64,000 nucleotides of DNA, from the NCBI GenBank assembly GCA_021797515.1, contig JAJZZP010000090.1:1-64000 (forward strand), in the 5' to 3' direction. The notes under the pieces were generated by a model. That model searched no databases. It saw only the letters and a program-made list of their open reading frames with translations, and was not told the origin of the DNA. The position numbers were made by a program, and so were the translations under genes. Positions 44,465 to 54,133 of the stretch are shown one piece after another (position 1 is the first letter of the stretch; the number at the start of each line of letters is the position of its first letter). Origin of the DNA: Bacillota bacterium (lineage in GTDB: Bacteria > Bacillota > Sulfobacillia > Sulfobacillales > Sulfobacillaceae).

Positions 44465-46095
44465 AGGACGCGATCCTCATTTTGGGATTTGGTCAACGGT
44501 AACCGAGTCCCGCGAGCGTCAGGCATCCTATAATCTTCGCGAAGTTGGCGCTTGAGAACCTTGCCTGTCGCATTACGTGGCAATTCCGTTTTCATTGCCA
44601 CATAACGCGGCACTTTGAAGTGCGCAAGGCGCGTCTGACAATAGGCGGCAATGTCCGAAGGCTGAAGTTCTCCCGGCGTTTGGCATATAATGCACGCCAT
44701 GACTTCTTCCCCCATCACCGGATCAGGCACACCGAACACAGCGGCCTCTGAAATCATGGGATGTTGATGCAAAACTTCTTCAATTTCCCGGGGATAGATA
44801 TTGACGCCACCACGAATAATCATGTCCTGTTTACGGTCTTCAACGTAGAGAAATCCTTCGGCATCCATTCGCCCGACGTCTCCAGTATGAAGCCACCCTC
44901 CCCGGAAAGCCGCTGCTGTAGCCTCGGCATCTCGGTAATATCCCGTCATCTCTGTGGGACTCTGCATGACGATTTCCCCCGTGTTATTAAATCCGAGTAG
45001 CCTGCCGACGTCATCCATGATTCCCACACGCACATAAGGGCCGGGTTGTCCCACCGATCCTGGCTTGCGCTTCGCATCCACTGCGTAGATGCAAGTCCCG
45101 CCTGGCCCAGACTCAGTCAGCCCATATCCTTCAACAAGTTCAACATCAGACCCAAATGCCTCCATAACCCGCAGTTTCAGAGCATGGGGTACGGTCGAAG
45201 CGCCAGTGTAAATCATTCTTAAGGAAGACAGGTCAAACTCTTGGAGATTCGGCAAATTGAGCAACCAGTGAAGCATAGGCACCACAGCAAACAGAATCGT
45301 CACATGTTTGCGTTCAATCGTATGAGCCACATTCTCTGCCTGAAATCCAGGCAACAGCACACAACTCGCTCCAGCCAACATGTGGGGCATAAGAAAAAAG
45401 TGCATTGACGCAGAATGATACAGCGGTGTCGTCAGCAGAATGCGGTCAGCTGACGTAATACCCATCATGCGCATCCCAATTAGGGCGGTGCTCAGCACAC
45501 TAAAATGTGAATGAATAACACCCTTGGGTTGGCCCGTTGTTCCTGACGTGTAAAAAATGTCACACGCATTATCCGATTGGGTACCCGCGAATGGAGTTGG
45601 CGTGCAATGCTCTGTGAGCAGTTCAGTCCAAGCTCGTGCATCAAAGAACGGCTCCTTCTCCACAGAAATCATAATCGGTTTGCTGATGGTTCCGCTATTT
45701 GCCAGCGATCGAAGCATTGCTAGATGTTCCGCGTCGGTGATCACCAGCCGCGGAGTGCAATGATTAAACAGGTAGGTAATTTCATCGTCCTTGAGCGCCG
45801 GATTTATTGGCACACTTAAAGCGCCGACAGTTGCTGCAGCAAAATAGCTTAATACAACCTCTTCGCGATTTGGCATGATGATGGCAATACGGTCCCCGGG
45901 TGCAATATCAAGAGACAAAAACCCTAAAGCAACGCTCTCAATGGTCCGGGCAAAGCCCGACCACGTCATTTCACTGTCCTCCGTAATCAGAACGGTCTCA
46001 TCCCCAAATTGACTCGCATTCTCTCGAATAATAGCCCCTACGGTTTTGCCTGCTATATCGCTGAGACGATCATAGAGTTTAGGACGCCATACCAT
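44461..46095 (-). CDS. AMP-dependent acyl-CoA synthetase
   Basis: A 544-residue ligase with FYTSGTTGQPKG, GYGLTESGPGG, HTGDVGRMDAEGF, DRKQDMIIRGGVNIYPREI and Lys512 (ATGK). A 28-residue tail follows the last helix. The GGVNIYPRE form of the hinge motif resembles medium- and long-chain ligases. It is translationally coupled to the PaaG-like gene (4-bp overlap) and follows another ligase gene by 51 bp. Confidence 0.92.
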   Translation of the reverse strand: MVWRPKLYDRLSDIAGKTVGAIIRENASQFGDETVLITEDSEMTWSGFARTIESVALGFLSLDIAPGDRIAIIMPNREEVVLSYFAAATVGALSVPINPALKDDEITYLFNHCTPRLVITDAEHLAMLRSLANSGTISKPIMISVEKEPFFDARAWTELLTEHCTPTPFAGTQSDNACDIFYTSGTTGQPKGVIHSHFSVLSTALIGMRMMGITSADRILLTTPLYHSASMHFFLMPHMLAGASCVLLPGFQAENVAHTIERKHVTILFAVVPMLHWLLNLPNLQEFDLSSLRMIYTGASTVPHALKLRVMEAFGSDVELVEGYGLTESGPGGTCIYAVDAKRKPGSVGQPGPYVRVGIMDDVGRLLGFNNTGEIVMQSPTEMTGYYRDAEATAAAFRGGWLHTGDVGRMDAEGFLYVEDRKQDMIIRGGVNIYPREIEEVLHQHPMISEAAVFGVPDPVMGEEVMACIICQTPGELQPSDIAAYCQTRLAHFKVPRYVAMKTELPRNATGKVLKRQLREDYRMPDARGTRLPLTKSQNEDRVL

Positions 46096-46146
46096 GGTGA
46101 GATAAACACCCCTTTCCCCTTGACAGCGTTTTCTTGGCCCACGGCC

Positions 46147-47751
46147 TTAGCTCAACGTTGGATTATCGTCAGTACGGGAGGGAGTACTAACCGTCCCATC
46201 TGACAATTGTTGGCGTAAGATGTGCTTTTGCACCTTGCCAGAAATACTGCGGGGCAAATCTTGCACAAAAAACACAGCCTTTGGAATCTTATACGATGCT
46301 AAATATCCCCGTAAGTTGGCACGAATTTCGTCTTCTGACGTGTTCTGCCCCGGCTTGACAACGCAAAATGCCGCTATCGCTTCACCCCAAACCGGATCGG
46401 GCATTCCGACGACCACCGCGTCGGCCAAGGTTCCATTGCAATGCAAAATGGCGACCTCTACTTCTGTAGCCGACACATTTTCTCCCCCAGTTTTCACCAT
46501 ATCGGTTCGCCTATCCACAAAAAACAGGCATCCCTCCTCGTCCTCGCGAACGTAATCGCCGGTCCACAACCATCCATCTCGCAAGGCTTGAGCCGTTTGT
46601 TCTGGTTGACCAAAATACCCAGAAAAGACGTTGGGGCCACGCACAAGGAGTTCGCCTACGGACCCGGCAGACACCTCCTGCTCACTGGCGGCATCGACGA
46701 CCCGCACCTCGTTAATCCACACTGGCCACCCAATAGAATTTTCTTTCCAGATCGTTTCCGCAGTAGATTCGGTCAGGGTCACGGTAGGACTGGCTTCCGT
46801 TAGTCCATATCCAAAAATTAACTGGTCCAGGCCTAATTTGTAGATGACCTCTAGGCAAAATTCGCGCGTATATTTCGCCGCAGCGGTTAGCACAAGGCGC
46901 AGAGAACTGGCGTCGCCCTGGGGTAATTCGGGCGACGTTAGAAGAAGCTGCAGCGGTGCCATAAGAATGTTCAGCACAGTAGGCCGCTCCCGTTGAATGA
47001 GAAGCAACGTTTCCTCCACGCTAAAGGTTCGTTCCAATACAATGGGGAGACCCTTGAGAATAAAGGCAGCCGTGAGCATGTGAATACCACCCACGTGGCA
47101 AAGGGGCATCGGTTGCAATAACTTGTCTCTGCGCGTGAGTTCGGCGTGGTAAAGAAAGGTTATGCCATTCCACAAAAAATTTTCCTGCGTTAACAAGGCG
47201 CCCTTTGGACTTCCTGTCGTCCCTGACGTGTAAAGAAGCAGTACAGGATCGCTCGTTTGGGGTAGCATTGTATCCGGTTCGTCCGAAGACTCGCATTGTA
47301 GCAACGCGTCAAAATCCATATTGTCGCCGGTATCGGGAGACCCACCGATAATCACCACGTGTGCATGCCTATCCCGAGCCCGCGTCACGACCTCGCTAAA
47401 TTGCGTTTCCAACCCATGGTCCACTAACAAAACTCGCGACTTAGAGAGGCGACATTGTAAATCAATCTCGTCATTCGTTAGACGCCAATTAAGTATGTTC
47501 AAAATACAACTCAGTTTCGCACAAGCAAAATAAGCCTCAAGATACTCATGGCGATTGAAGCTAAGTATGGCCACTACGTCGCCAGAGCGCATACCCATTC
47601 GCTGGAGAGCACGGCTAAACCGATTAACGCGGCTGTTGAACTCCCGATAAGTCAAACGTACTTCGCCATCAATTAATGCTTCGCGGTTAGGATATCGCCG
47701 AGCAACCCGTTTGAGAATATCGCCCATCGCAAGCGCCGGTGTCATCGTCAT
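46147..47751 (-). CDS. AMP-dependent acyl-CoA synthetase heading the 16-kb run
   Basis: A 534-residue ligase: LYTSGTTGSPKG, GYGLTEASP, WTGDYVREDEEG, DRRTDMVKTGGENV and Lys506 (ISGK). It is the first gene after a promoter with the TAACTAACTAGTTAGTTA-type site at 47820-47837, so it is probably induced with the MFS transporter encoded on the other strand. That pairing hints that the transported compound is this enzyme's acid substrate. Confidence 0.92.
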   Translation of the reverse strand: MTMTPALAMGDILKRVARRYPNREALIDGEVRLTYREFNSRVNRFSRALQRMGMRSGDVVAILSFNRHEYLEAYFACAKLSCILNILNWRLTNDEIDLQCRLSKSRVLLVDHGLETQFSEVVTRARDRHAHVVIIGGSPDTGDNMDFDALLQCESSDEPDTMLPQTSDPVLLLYTSGTTGSPKGALLTQENFLWNGITFLYHAELTRRDKLLQPMPLCHVGGIHMLTAAFILKGLPIVLERTFSVEETLLLIQRERPTVLNILMAPLQLLLTSPELPQGDASSLRLVLTAAAKYTREFCLEVIYKLGLDQLIFGYGLTEASPTVTLTESTAETIWKENSIGWPVWINEVRVVDAASEQEVSAGSVGELLVRGPNVFSGYFGQPEQTAQALRDGWLWTGDYVREDEEGCLFFVDRRTDMVKTGGENVSATEVEVAILHCNGTLADAVVVGMPDPVWGEAIAAFCVVKPGQNTSEDEIRANLRGYLASYKIPKAVFFVQDLPRSISGKVQKHILRQQLSDGTVSTPSRTDDNPTLS

Positions 47752-47819
47752 TACGCCTCCCTAATTCAGGGTTAATAGGAATGCCCTGAGCCGGAACTCA
47801 TCATTTTCGCAATAGTTAT

Positions 47820-47876
47820 CAACTATCCGGTTAGTAAGCACATTTTCAACATACACCCGACCCAATCCCTTGTCAA
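47820..47876 (-). promoter_or_regulatory. Promoter and operator for the 16-kb run
   Basis: On the minus strand TTGACA (47871-47876), 17 bp, TATGTT (47848-47853), followed by TTACTAACCGGATAGTTG (47820-47837). The last sequence matches the 30935 palindrome at 13 of 18 positions and keeps the ACTAAC and TAGTT arms. It lies just downstream of the -10. Confidence 0.68.
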
Positions 47877-48055
47877 TAAAAAAACAGACGATCCAAACAT
47901 TTCTTAGTTATCAGTATAGTGTTTGTGGTCTCCCCCGGCCCACGGTGTCTCTCGAGGCTGATCCCGGCAAGACGATGGCTTCGCCACCCGAAATGCAGCC
48001 GCAAGTTAGGCAAGAGTTTTAAAGGAAATTTTTATTGCCCATCGCCAAAAAACGC

Positions 48056-48117
48056 TTGACAATCCGAAATCGACGAATGACACTTAAGTCGAAATATGCT
48101 TACTTATTAGTTAGTTA
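48056..48117 (+). promoter_or_regulatory. Operator (and tentative promoter) for the MFS transporter gene
   Basis: TTACTTATTAGTTAGTTA at 48100-48117 matches the 30935 palindrome at 15 of 18 positions. A TTGACA at 48056-48061 is upstream, but no clear -10 stands 17 bp away; TATGCT at 48095-48100 is a possible -10 for a weaker promoter. The divergent region 47752-48159 holds nothing else recognisable. Confidence 0.62.
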
Positions 48118-48159
48118 GGATTTCTCTCTCAGTTAAGTCCAACAAAGGAGGGTTCAATT

Positions 48160-49536
48160 ATGGATGTGTTTCCCCCAGAGTCATCGACTAAAACGGTCTC
48201 AGACATCAATGGTCGATTAGATAGACTTCCGCGTGGAAGCCTGGGATTTGGTCCGTTCATTGTTTTAGGCCTTGCTTTTTTCTTTGCGTATTATGACATC
48301 ACGATTATTGGCGTCACGCTCCCGAATTTAATCACTAAATTCCACCTCAACGGGAGTCAAATTGCCATTCCTGTTTCCGCAAATTTGATTGGCTATATGG
48401 TAGGCTCTTACGTTCTCGGAAGTCTGGCCGATGTTTGGGGACGTCGCCGAAGTCTACAAGTGACACTGCTGGTCCTAGGCTTGGGAGGCATTTTAACTGC
48501 ATTGTCTTGGAATCTTGGCTCTCTTTCGCTATTTCGTTTCATTACCGGCCTCGGAATTGGAGCCGTCATCTCACTCGCGTCGACAATTATGACCGAATTA
48601 TCTCCATCGAAGCTGAGGGGACGTAACGTCCAGTATCAAATGATTTGGGGCGGGATCGGATTAGCGGGCGCTCCGTTCGCCGCAATTCCTCTTTTGCAAT
48701 TAGGAAGCTACGGCTGGCGTGTTGCCTTCGGTGTGGCTGCCTTGGCTATTGTTCTGGCGTTTTTTTGCCGAGACCCGTGGTTGCCTGAGTCGCCTCGATG
48801 GCTCGTGCTTCATGGTCAACCAGAAGAAGCGGCACGCATTTTAACGGCAATGGAGAACCGGATTACTCACCGTCTTAACGGACCATTGCCGGAAGTCCCT
48901 GTCGTCCCGCCCGAAACGTCATCCTCCACATTTCCAACAGCGGCTCTGTTTCGCTCGCCCTATTTGGGGCGGACTCTGTTCGTGTTCTTTTGGTGGGGTA
49001 TTGCGTACGTGATGTTATACGGATATCTTGCTTATGAACCCTACCTGCTTGGAAAAATGGGGCTTTCGCCAGCCCATGGACTGCTATACACGGCACTCGG
49101 GGATACCGGAATTCCCATCGGCGCTGCCCTGGTCTTACTTGTGGTGGAAAGAGTGCAAAGACGCGCCATCATTATGACTCTTTGGGCTTTATATGTCATT
49201 TCCTTCATCATTTTGGCAACAAGTTTCAATGGTTTTACGGTGTTTCTTGGTGCATTTTTAGTTTCTTTATCCATTTTAGCCAATGGCGTTTCCTACACTT
49301 ATACCACGGAAATTTTTCCTACACGAGCCCGCGCTTCGGCTATCTCCATTGGGGATGGTTTAGGGCATATCGGAGGAGTCATTGCCCCGTTTGTGGTACT
49401 CACCGTGCTAGCCATGTCAGGTGCCCGAGGCGTCTTTTGGATCTTTGCTATCCTAAGCTTGGTAGATTTTCTAATGATGGCCATTTTAGGTTTACGGCAT
49501 ACAACCGGTGAACACCTTACGAAATTGGCGAGCTAG
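48160..49536 (+). CDS. MFS transporter, sugar-porter-like
   Basis: The 458-residue protein has about 12 hydrophobic helices and MFS signatures: DVWGRRRSLQ after the second helix, TELSPSKLRGRNVQYQ, PESPRWLVLHG in the central loop and TEIFPTRARASAISI. PESPRWL is typical of the sugar-porter and aromatic-acid/metabolite branches. In this context it probably imports an organic acid feeding the ligases. The ATG follows AAAGGAGGG. Regulation is probably by the operator at 48100. Confidence 0.9.
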   Translation: MDVFPPESSTKTVSDINGRLDRLPRGSLGFGPFIVLGLAFFFAYYDITIIGVTLPNLITKFHLNGSQIAIPVSANLIGYMVGSYVLGSLADVWGRRRSLQVTLLVLGLGGILTALSWNLGSLSLFRFITGLGIGAVISLASTIMTELSPSKLRGRNVQYQMIWGGIGLAGAPFAAIPLLQLGSYGWRVAFGVAALAIVLAFFCRDPWLPESPRWLVLHGQPEEAARILTAMENRITHRLNGPLPEVPVVPPETSSSTFPTAALFRSPYLGRTLFVFFWWGIAYVMLYGYLAYEPYLLGKMGLSPAHGLLYTALGDTGIPIGAALVLLVVERVQRRAIIMTLWALYVISFIILATSFNGFTVFLGAFLVSLSILANGVSYTYTTEIFPTRARASAISIGDGLGHIGGVIAPFVVLTVLAMSGARGVFWIFAILSLVDFLMMAILGLRHTTGEHLTKLAS

Positions 49537-49615
49537 TACAACACCCTGGTCATTGGACCTGCCCCCCCTCGGCGGAGAGCGTGTCAACCGTATCGGTTAA
49601 GGCTAAACAAATTGC

Positions 49616-49631
49616 CTTACTATATGGTAAG
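49616..49631. promoter_or_regulatory. Inverted repeat before the tetR gene
   Basis: CTTAC-N6-GTAAG lies about 75 bp before the TTG start of the TetR gene. The position suggests an autoregulatory operator. It begins CTTACTA like the 47820 site but has different spacing, so it may be a variant of the same site. Confidence 0.5.
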
Positions 49632-49703
49632 ATAGTGCCTAATTGTGACTACTCGTGGGTTCATTTTTTCACCGCCACGAAGAAGTCGAGAGGAGAGGTC
49701 TGA

Positions 49704-50348
49704 TTGAAACGGAAATCTGGCTCTGACAGCTCTTTATGGGAAGGTGGACGTCCTGAACGCAGGAAAGAGATTATGGCCAAAGCTATTCAGCTAATTCAAG
49801 AAAAGGGATTTCGAGAGATGACTTTGGACCAATTAGCTGACGAACTGGACTTTACCAAAGCCGCATTTTACTATTACCTTTCGAGTAAAAAAGATTTATT
49901 GTATTTGATTCATGACAATTCCATGACGACCCTAATATCGACGATGGTGGAAATCGTGCAGCAGAACATCGACCCTAGGGAAAAGCTGGCCCAGTGCATC
50001 CGAGCCTACGTGGTGATGATTGCTGAAAACCTAGCGGGCTTCCAAATTTACTTTATGGAAAAACGCGAGCTGCGCCCTTCAGATCAAGAAACCCTGACGG
50101 CACGAGAACGAGAGTTTGTCGACGCTCTAGAGAATGTGTATCGGGAAGGAGTCGACCACGGTCTCTTTGTCAATCATAACGCTTCGGTTGTAGTCCATTC
50201 GATATTGGGCATGTGTGCATGGATGACCCGTTGGTATCATGACGCGGGGACATGCACGCCGACCGAAGTTGCCGATATCCTCATCCAGATCATATTTGAC
50301 GGACTCATTCCACGTGACGTTTCCGGTACCAACAATTCTGTGACCTAA
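49704..50348 (+). CDS. TetR-family transcriptional regulator
   Basis: The 214-residue regulator starts with TTG after GAGGAGAGG. Its helix-turn-helix reads TLDQLADELDFTKAAFYYYLSSK, followed by an all-helical sensor domain. It lies between the MFS gene and a thiolase/DUF35/MaoC set. It is the best candidate for binding the palindromes at 30935, 47820 and 48100, two of which are within 2 kb. Its ligand is presumably an acyl-CoA. Confidence 0.9.
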   Translation: MKRKSGSDSSLWEGGRPERRKEIMAKAIQLIQEKGFREMTLDQLADELDFTKAAFYYYLSSKKDLLYLIHDNSMTTLISTMVEIVQQNIDPREKLAQCIRAYVVMIAENLAGFQIYFMEKRELRPSDQETLTAREREFVDALENVYREGVDHGLFVNHNASVVVHSILGMCAWMTRWYHDAGTCTPTEVADILIQIIFDGLIPRDVSGTNNSVT

Positions 50349-50416
50349 AGACATGGTCTTCTGACAAATAGAAGAATCACGGCAATGCAGCCCGCAAGTT
50401 ATAGTACCACGATCTC

Positions 50417-51574
50417 TTGAAAAGAGTGGATATAGTGGACCCATCCTTTAGCAATCGTTATTGTATCGCAGGTATTGGCCATACCAGGTATGGCGCTTTG
50501 CCAGATACGTCTGTAGAAAATTTGCACGTTCAGGCTATCCAACAGGCTGTCGCTGACGCAGGGCTAACCAAGTATGATATTGATGGGGTTCTTTGTCTCG
50601 CACCGGTATCTAACTTTCAGATTGGCTACGCGGTCAAATTATCTGGGCTGCTCGGCATTACGCCCCGAATTTTAGGTGCTCTGGACCAAGAAGGCGCGAG
50701 CATAATCACTCTCATCGGTTATGCGATGATGGCAATCGATGCTAAGCAATGTTCTGTGGCCGTTATTAGTTATGCGGATAATCCACGTTCAGGATCCCGG
50801 GCTATTTATGGGGCCCCGCGTGGTACTGACGGAATCTTTGGGTGGTTTGGCACACCAGCGGCCTACGCAATGATTGCCCGAGCACACATGGAAGAATACG
50901 GCACGCGGGCGGAGCAATTGGGGTCAGTTGTAGTCGCTTGCCGCAAGCATGCTCAGCTCACGGAACACGCCGAACGTCATCGCGAATTTTCTATGGAGCA
51001 GTACCTTTCGCAACCCATGCTAGTGGACCCATTTCGCCCCGCAGACTGTGCGCTGGTCTCCGATGGCGGTGCGGCGCTCATTGTCACGTCACTAGCTCAT
51101 TGTCAATCGCTCGGCATACGTGACCCCATTCGAATATTGGGCATCGGTCAGGGTCACCAGCCCCAAGATCTGTCCCATCGACAGAAGTTGACGACAAGCG
51201 GCGCGGTCGCGTCGGGTCGGCAAGCCTTTGCCATGGCAGGTCTTGGCACCAGCGACATTGATGTAGCAGAGCTCTACGATTGCTTCTCGATCACCGTTCC
51301 CATCACCTTAGAGGATTACGGATTTTGTGACAAGGGCGAAGGCGGGCCTTTTGTGGAGAATGGCCGCATCGAAATAGGCGGCACGTTACCCGTGAACACC
51401 GCTGGTGGACTGCTGGCTGAAACCGGTTTGCCCGGTCCGCAACTCGTAATCGAGGCGGTTCGCCAAATGCGCGGGAACTGCGGGGAGCGACAAATTATGG
51501 ATGCCAAGGTAGCGTTAGTGTCCAATCAAGGGGGCATTATGCAAACTCATTCCACCTTAATTCTGGGACGGTGA
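50417..51574 (+). CDS. Ltp2-like SCP2 thiolase homologue (probable aldolase)
   Basis: This 385-residue thiolase-fold protein lacks the nucleophile Cys (LDQEGASII at that place) and the late HG-GG (SNQGGIM instead). It keeps VAELYDCFSI and YGFCDKGEGGPFV, patterns seen in Ltp2-type proteins that use tyrosines for retro-aldol cleavage. It is followed by DUF35 and MaoC genes, the set found for steroid side-chain shortening (Ltp2 with ChsH-type partners). TTG at 50417 is the given start; a GTG a few codons later is also possible. Confidence 0.82.
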   Translation: MKRVDIVDPSFSNRYCIAGIGHTRYGALPDTSVENLHVQAIQQAVADAGLTKYDIDGVLCLAPVSNFQIGYAVKLSGLLGITPRILGALDQEGASIITLIGYAMMAIDAKQCSVAVISYADNPRSGSRAIYGAPRGTDGIFGWFGTPAAYAMIARAHMEEYGTRAEQLGSVVVACRKHAQLTEHAERHREFSMEQYLSQPMLVDPFRPADCALVSDGGAALIVTSLAHCQSLGIRDPIRILGIGQGHQPQDLSHRQKLTTSGAVASGRQAFAMAGLGTSDIDVAELYDCFSITVPITLEDYGFCDKGEGGPFVENGRIEIGGTLPVNTAGGLLAETGLPGPQLVIEAVRQMRGNCGERQIMDAKVALVSNQGGIMQTHSTLILGR

Positions 51575-52056
51575 TAGACATGGCGATTCATGACCCTCAC
51601 GGCATTATTGTCGGCAACATCGAGGCGTTGTATCACCCCACGCCCGAAACCCTTCCTTTTTGGGAAGGGTGCTCCCACGGGCAGCTATGGTTACCCCAAT
51701 GCTGCGAATGCCGGACCGTCCTGCATCCTTTTGATTCTACCTGTTCCGTATGCCTTGGGCCCACGCGCAAATGGATTCAGGCGAGCGGTGATGGGAGGAT
51801 GATAACTTGGGTTATTTATCGAAGGTTGTACAACCCTGCCTTCACACTCCCCTATGTGGTCGCCCTCATTGCTTTGTCCGAAGGACCCCACATAATTAGC
51901 AATCTCGTTGACTGCAGTGAAGCAACAATAAAGGCCGGGATGCCTGTCAGGATCGTTTTTGACCAATTGACGGACCGGATAGTATTGCCGCGATTCCGTC
52001 CCCACTCAATACTTTTGGAGGCTGATACTTATGATCACTCTCGACAAATACTATGA
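51571..52056 (+). CDS. DUF35 OB-fold protein with zinc ribbon
   Basis: The third DUF35 protein of the window, 161 residues, with CCECRTVLHPFDSTCSVC and an OB-fold (MITWVIYRRLYNPAF, PYVVALIAL). It overlaps the thiolase stop by 4 bp (GTG start; an ATG follows at 51580) and its end overlaps the MaoC gene by 26 bp. Tight coupling of all three genes supports a shared complex. It is the most divergent of the three DUF35 proteins. Confidence 0.88.
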   Translation: MIDMAIHDPHGIIVGNIEALYHPTPETLPFWEGCSHGQLWLPQCCECRTVLHPFDSTCSVCLGPTRKWIQASGDGRMITWVIYRRLYNPAFTLPYVVALIALSEGPHIISNLVDCSEATIKAGMPVRIVFDQLTDRIVLPRFRPHSILLEADTYDHSRQIL

Positions 52057-52489
52057 TGAAATCGTAGTAGGCCAGTGTTGGACTTCTCAAGGCCGCACGG
52101 TCACCGAAACAGATGTGGTAGCATTTGCGGCACTCACCGGAGATTGGTATCCATTACATACCGACGCTACTTATGCAGCAGCTACCCAATTTGGCCAACG
52201 CATTGCGCACGGATTACTGGTGCTGGGAATTGCTTCAGGGCTGTTACGAATTGATCCGGGAACATTGGTGGCCTTCTATGGTATGGATCGTGTACGCTTT
52301 CTTCATCCTACCTTTATCGGTGACACACTTCACGTGGAAATGACCGTCGTCGCCTTAAAGGATCGCGGGAGCGAGGACGGCCTAGTCACGTTCGAACAGA
52401 GAGTCACGAATCAAAATCAGACTACGGTCGCGCTCTCCACCTTGAAAGTTGTACTAGCAAAAGCTCCCGGAAGTCGCTCAAACACGTGA
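52031..52489 (+). CDS. MaoC-like enoyl-CoA hydratase
   Basis: The 152-residue hotdog protein has the hydratase-2 motif: Asp38 and His43 in ALTGDWYPLHTDATYA, followed by RIAHGLL. Such proteins hydrate 2-enoyl-CoAs; in steroid side-chain degradation a MaoC heterodimer makes the beta-hydroxyacyl-CoA that the Ltp2 aldolase cleaves. Gene order here (aldolase-like, DUF35, MaoC) fits that two-step scheme. It is the last gene of the island. Confidence 0.9.
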   Translation: MITLDKYYDEIVVGQCWTSQGRTVTETDVVAFAALTGDWYPLHTDATYAAATQFGQRIAHGLLVLGIASGLLRIDPGTLVAFYGMDRVRFLHPTFIGDTLHVEMTVVALKDRGSEDGLVTFEQRVTNQNQTTVALSTLKVVLAKAPGSRSNT

Positions 52490-52989
52490 ATAACTTCTAA
52501 CCTTGAGATCGTTTTCTGAAATCGGAATGACAAGAGTGTTGAAAGCCGTGTCATATGGGTTGGCACTCAGGATGAAACCGGTATACCCAACGTAACCCTT
52601 ATTCCGCACGTCCCAACTGTCGTGATTCCTGAAGGGGGTCGGCATTTTGCGCCCATTTCGTCTCGCCGATATTCGTTAACCGAAGGCCCGCAAGTTGTTA
52701 TACAGGTTTATTGAGTCAGTGGTGACAACGGATTCCCCATTCAATGCGATGCCTTAGGAGCCCTAGAATTTTAACCCACGATTTAACATTTTCTGATCTG
52801 GATAAACGGGCAACACTCGGATGTGTGGAATTTGGAAATCCATGAAAACCCTCATCTTGACCCACGATTCGGTCGAATTGCCAGTTCCGTATCCCCCTAT
52901 GTGCTAGATGACCTTAGGAATCTTTTTACCATCCCGTCCACACGTTATCTCCCCACACTCAGAGGCCTACAAGATCCGGCAACAGTGCA
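52490..52989. other. Intergenic stretch without a supported gene
   Basis: No frame is convincing. A 63-codon frame at 52823-53014 leads into the broken TPR gene but shows no family signature; it may be part of its decayed N-terminal region. Confidence 0.4.
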
Positions 52990-53690
52990 GTGTTGGCCGA
53001 GGCCCACCACTTGATGGCGAGACTCACCGCGGCGCTACGCAACAACCAATGGATTAGCGCTCTCGCCCTCTTCAAGGCGACGGTCCCGGTCTTACCGACG
53101 CAAGCGAGTTGTGGGGTCGTCTATTTAACAATCTCGCGATTACCCATCAAACTTTGGGGGTATCTTGATGAAGCTGTGGAGTGGGATGAAGCCTATACCG
53201 CCTGGCGGGTCGTCATCGCGCATGCGCTCGCTTTAATGCACAAGGTCATGCGGGAGCCGGGCGCGGATATCGCTGAACACGTGGCAGTTCTCGAAAAATG
53301 GCGAAACCTCGAGACCGGTGCCTCCGATCCGTTAGTGGAATGTTGGCTGTTAGATGGGGGGTGCGAAATGCCATTGCCGCACGGAAAATAGGGCTTGTGC
53401 GGCGCTTGGCCGGGGAGTATGGCCGTGGGGTGTCGGAGCATGCCAGTTGCCGCGGTGAGCGGCTGCGCTTCGCGGATCTACAAGCCCAACTCTTGGTGGT
53501 TGATGGGGAAACGGAGAGGGCCGCTGCCTATATTAGTTGCAGACCGTACTCAGTCAGCAGGCTCATCTTCATGAGCCGAGCTACATTTGGCTAGAGGTCG
53601 CGCAAACTTTGACGCGTCTCGATGGCACAATCCTTGTATGTCGGCAGTTGATGCAGGCATATTGGTCATTAGGCGCCCAAGGGTAGCTTG
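52990..53690 (+). pseudogene. Decayed TPR-repeat protein
   Basis: Pieces of one TPR-like protein lie in different frames. LAEAHHLMARLTAALRNNQW starts in one frame; near 53100 the sequence shifts to LWGRLFNNLAITHQTLG; it returns to the first frame for YLDEAVEWDEAYTAW; near 53360 it shifts again (VRRLAGEYGRGVSE, FADLQAQLLVVDGETERAAAY); and it ends with AQTLTRLDGTILVCRQLMQA. The NNLAITHQTLG-LDEAVEWDEA spacing is that of a tetratricopeptide repeat. At least three frameshifts make it a pseudogene. Confidence 0.65.
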
Positions 53691-54133
53691 AGCGGTTGTT
53701 ACCGGCATGGCAACCACCGGTTTGCAACCAACAGCGCCTCTTGTTCACCTTCGACAGAGCGACCATTCATTTCTTCGCGAGCATATTCCGTCTATTTACC
53801 AAACAAAAGTGGTTATGGGTCAGCCCTGGAATCCGAACAATTGGCGAAACGGCGCTATACCTGGTTTACCGAATATGTACCATCGCTTGCTCAGTTAATC
53901 CTTAGTTTGTTCATGCTGTTTCGTATGGGAGTGGTTTTGCGCATCTATCGCACTCATAAGATCTGATTAGCCCGCCGCAAGAAAGAATTGCTATGTAACG
54001 CTTTCAGACCCTGTTGCATTTTTCGTTCGCTTTCTCACAAATCTCGAATTTGTACCACCAATCGCCCGGTGTCACATTGGGTAGCACGCGTACAGCACCG
54101 CTTAAATCCTCGTTTGAATTTTTAAACTTCCTA
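53691..54133. other. Intergenic stretch without a supported gene
   Basis: Three overlapping short plus-strand frames (53688-53966) have no start signal or family pattern. The rest is AT-rich leader of the sugar operon. Confidence 0.4.
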
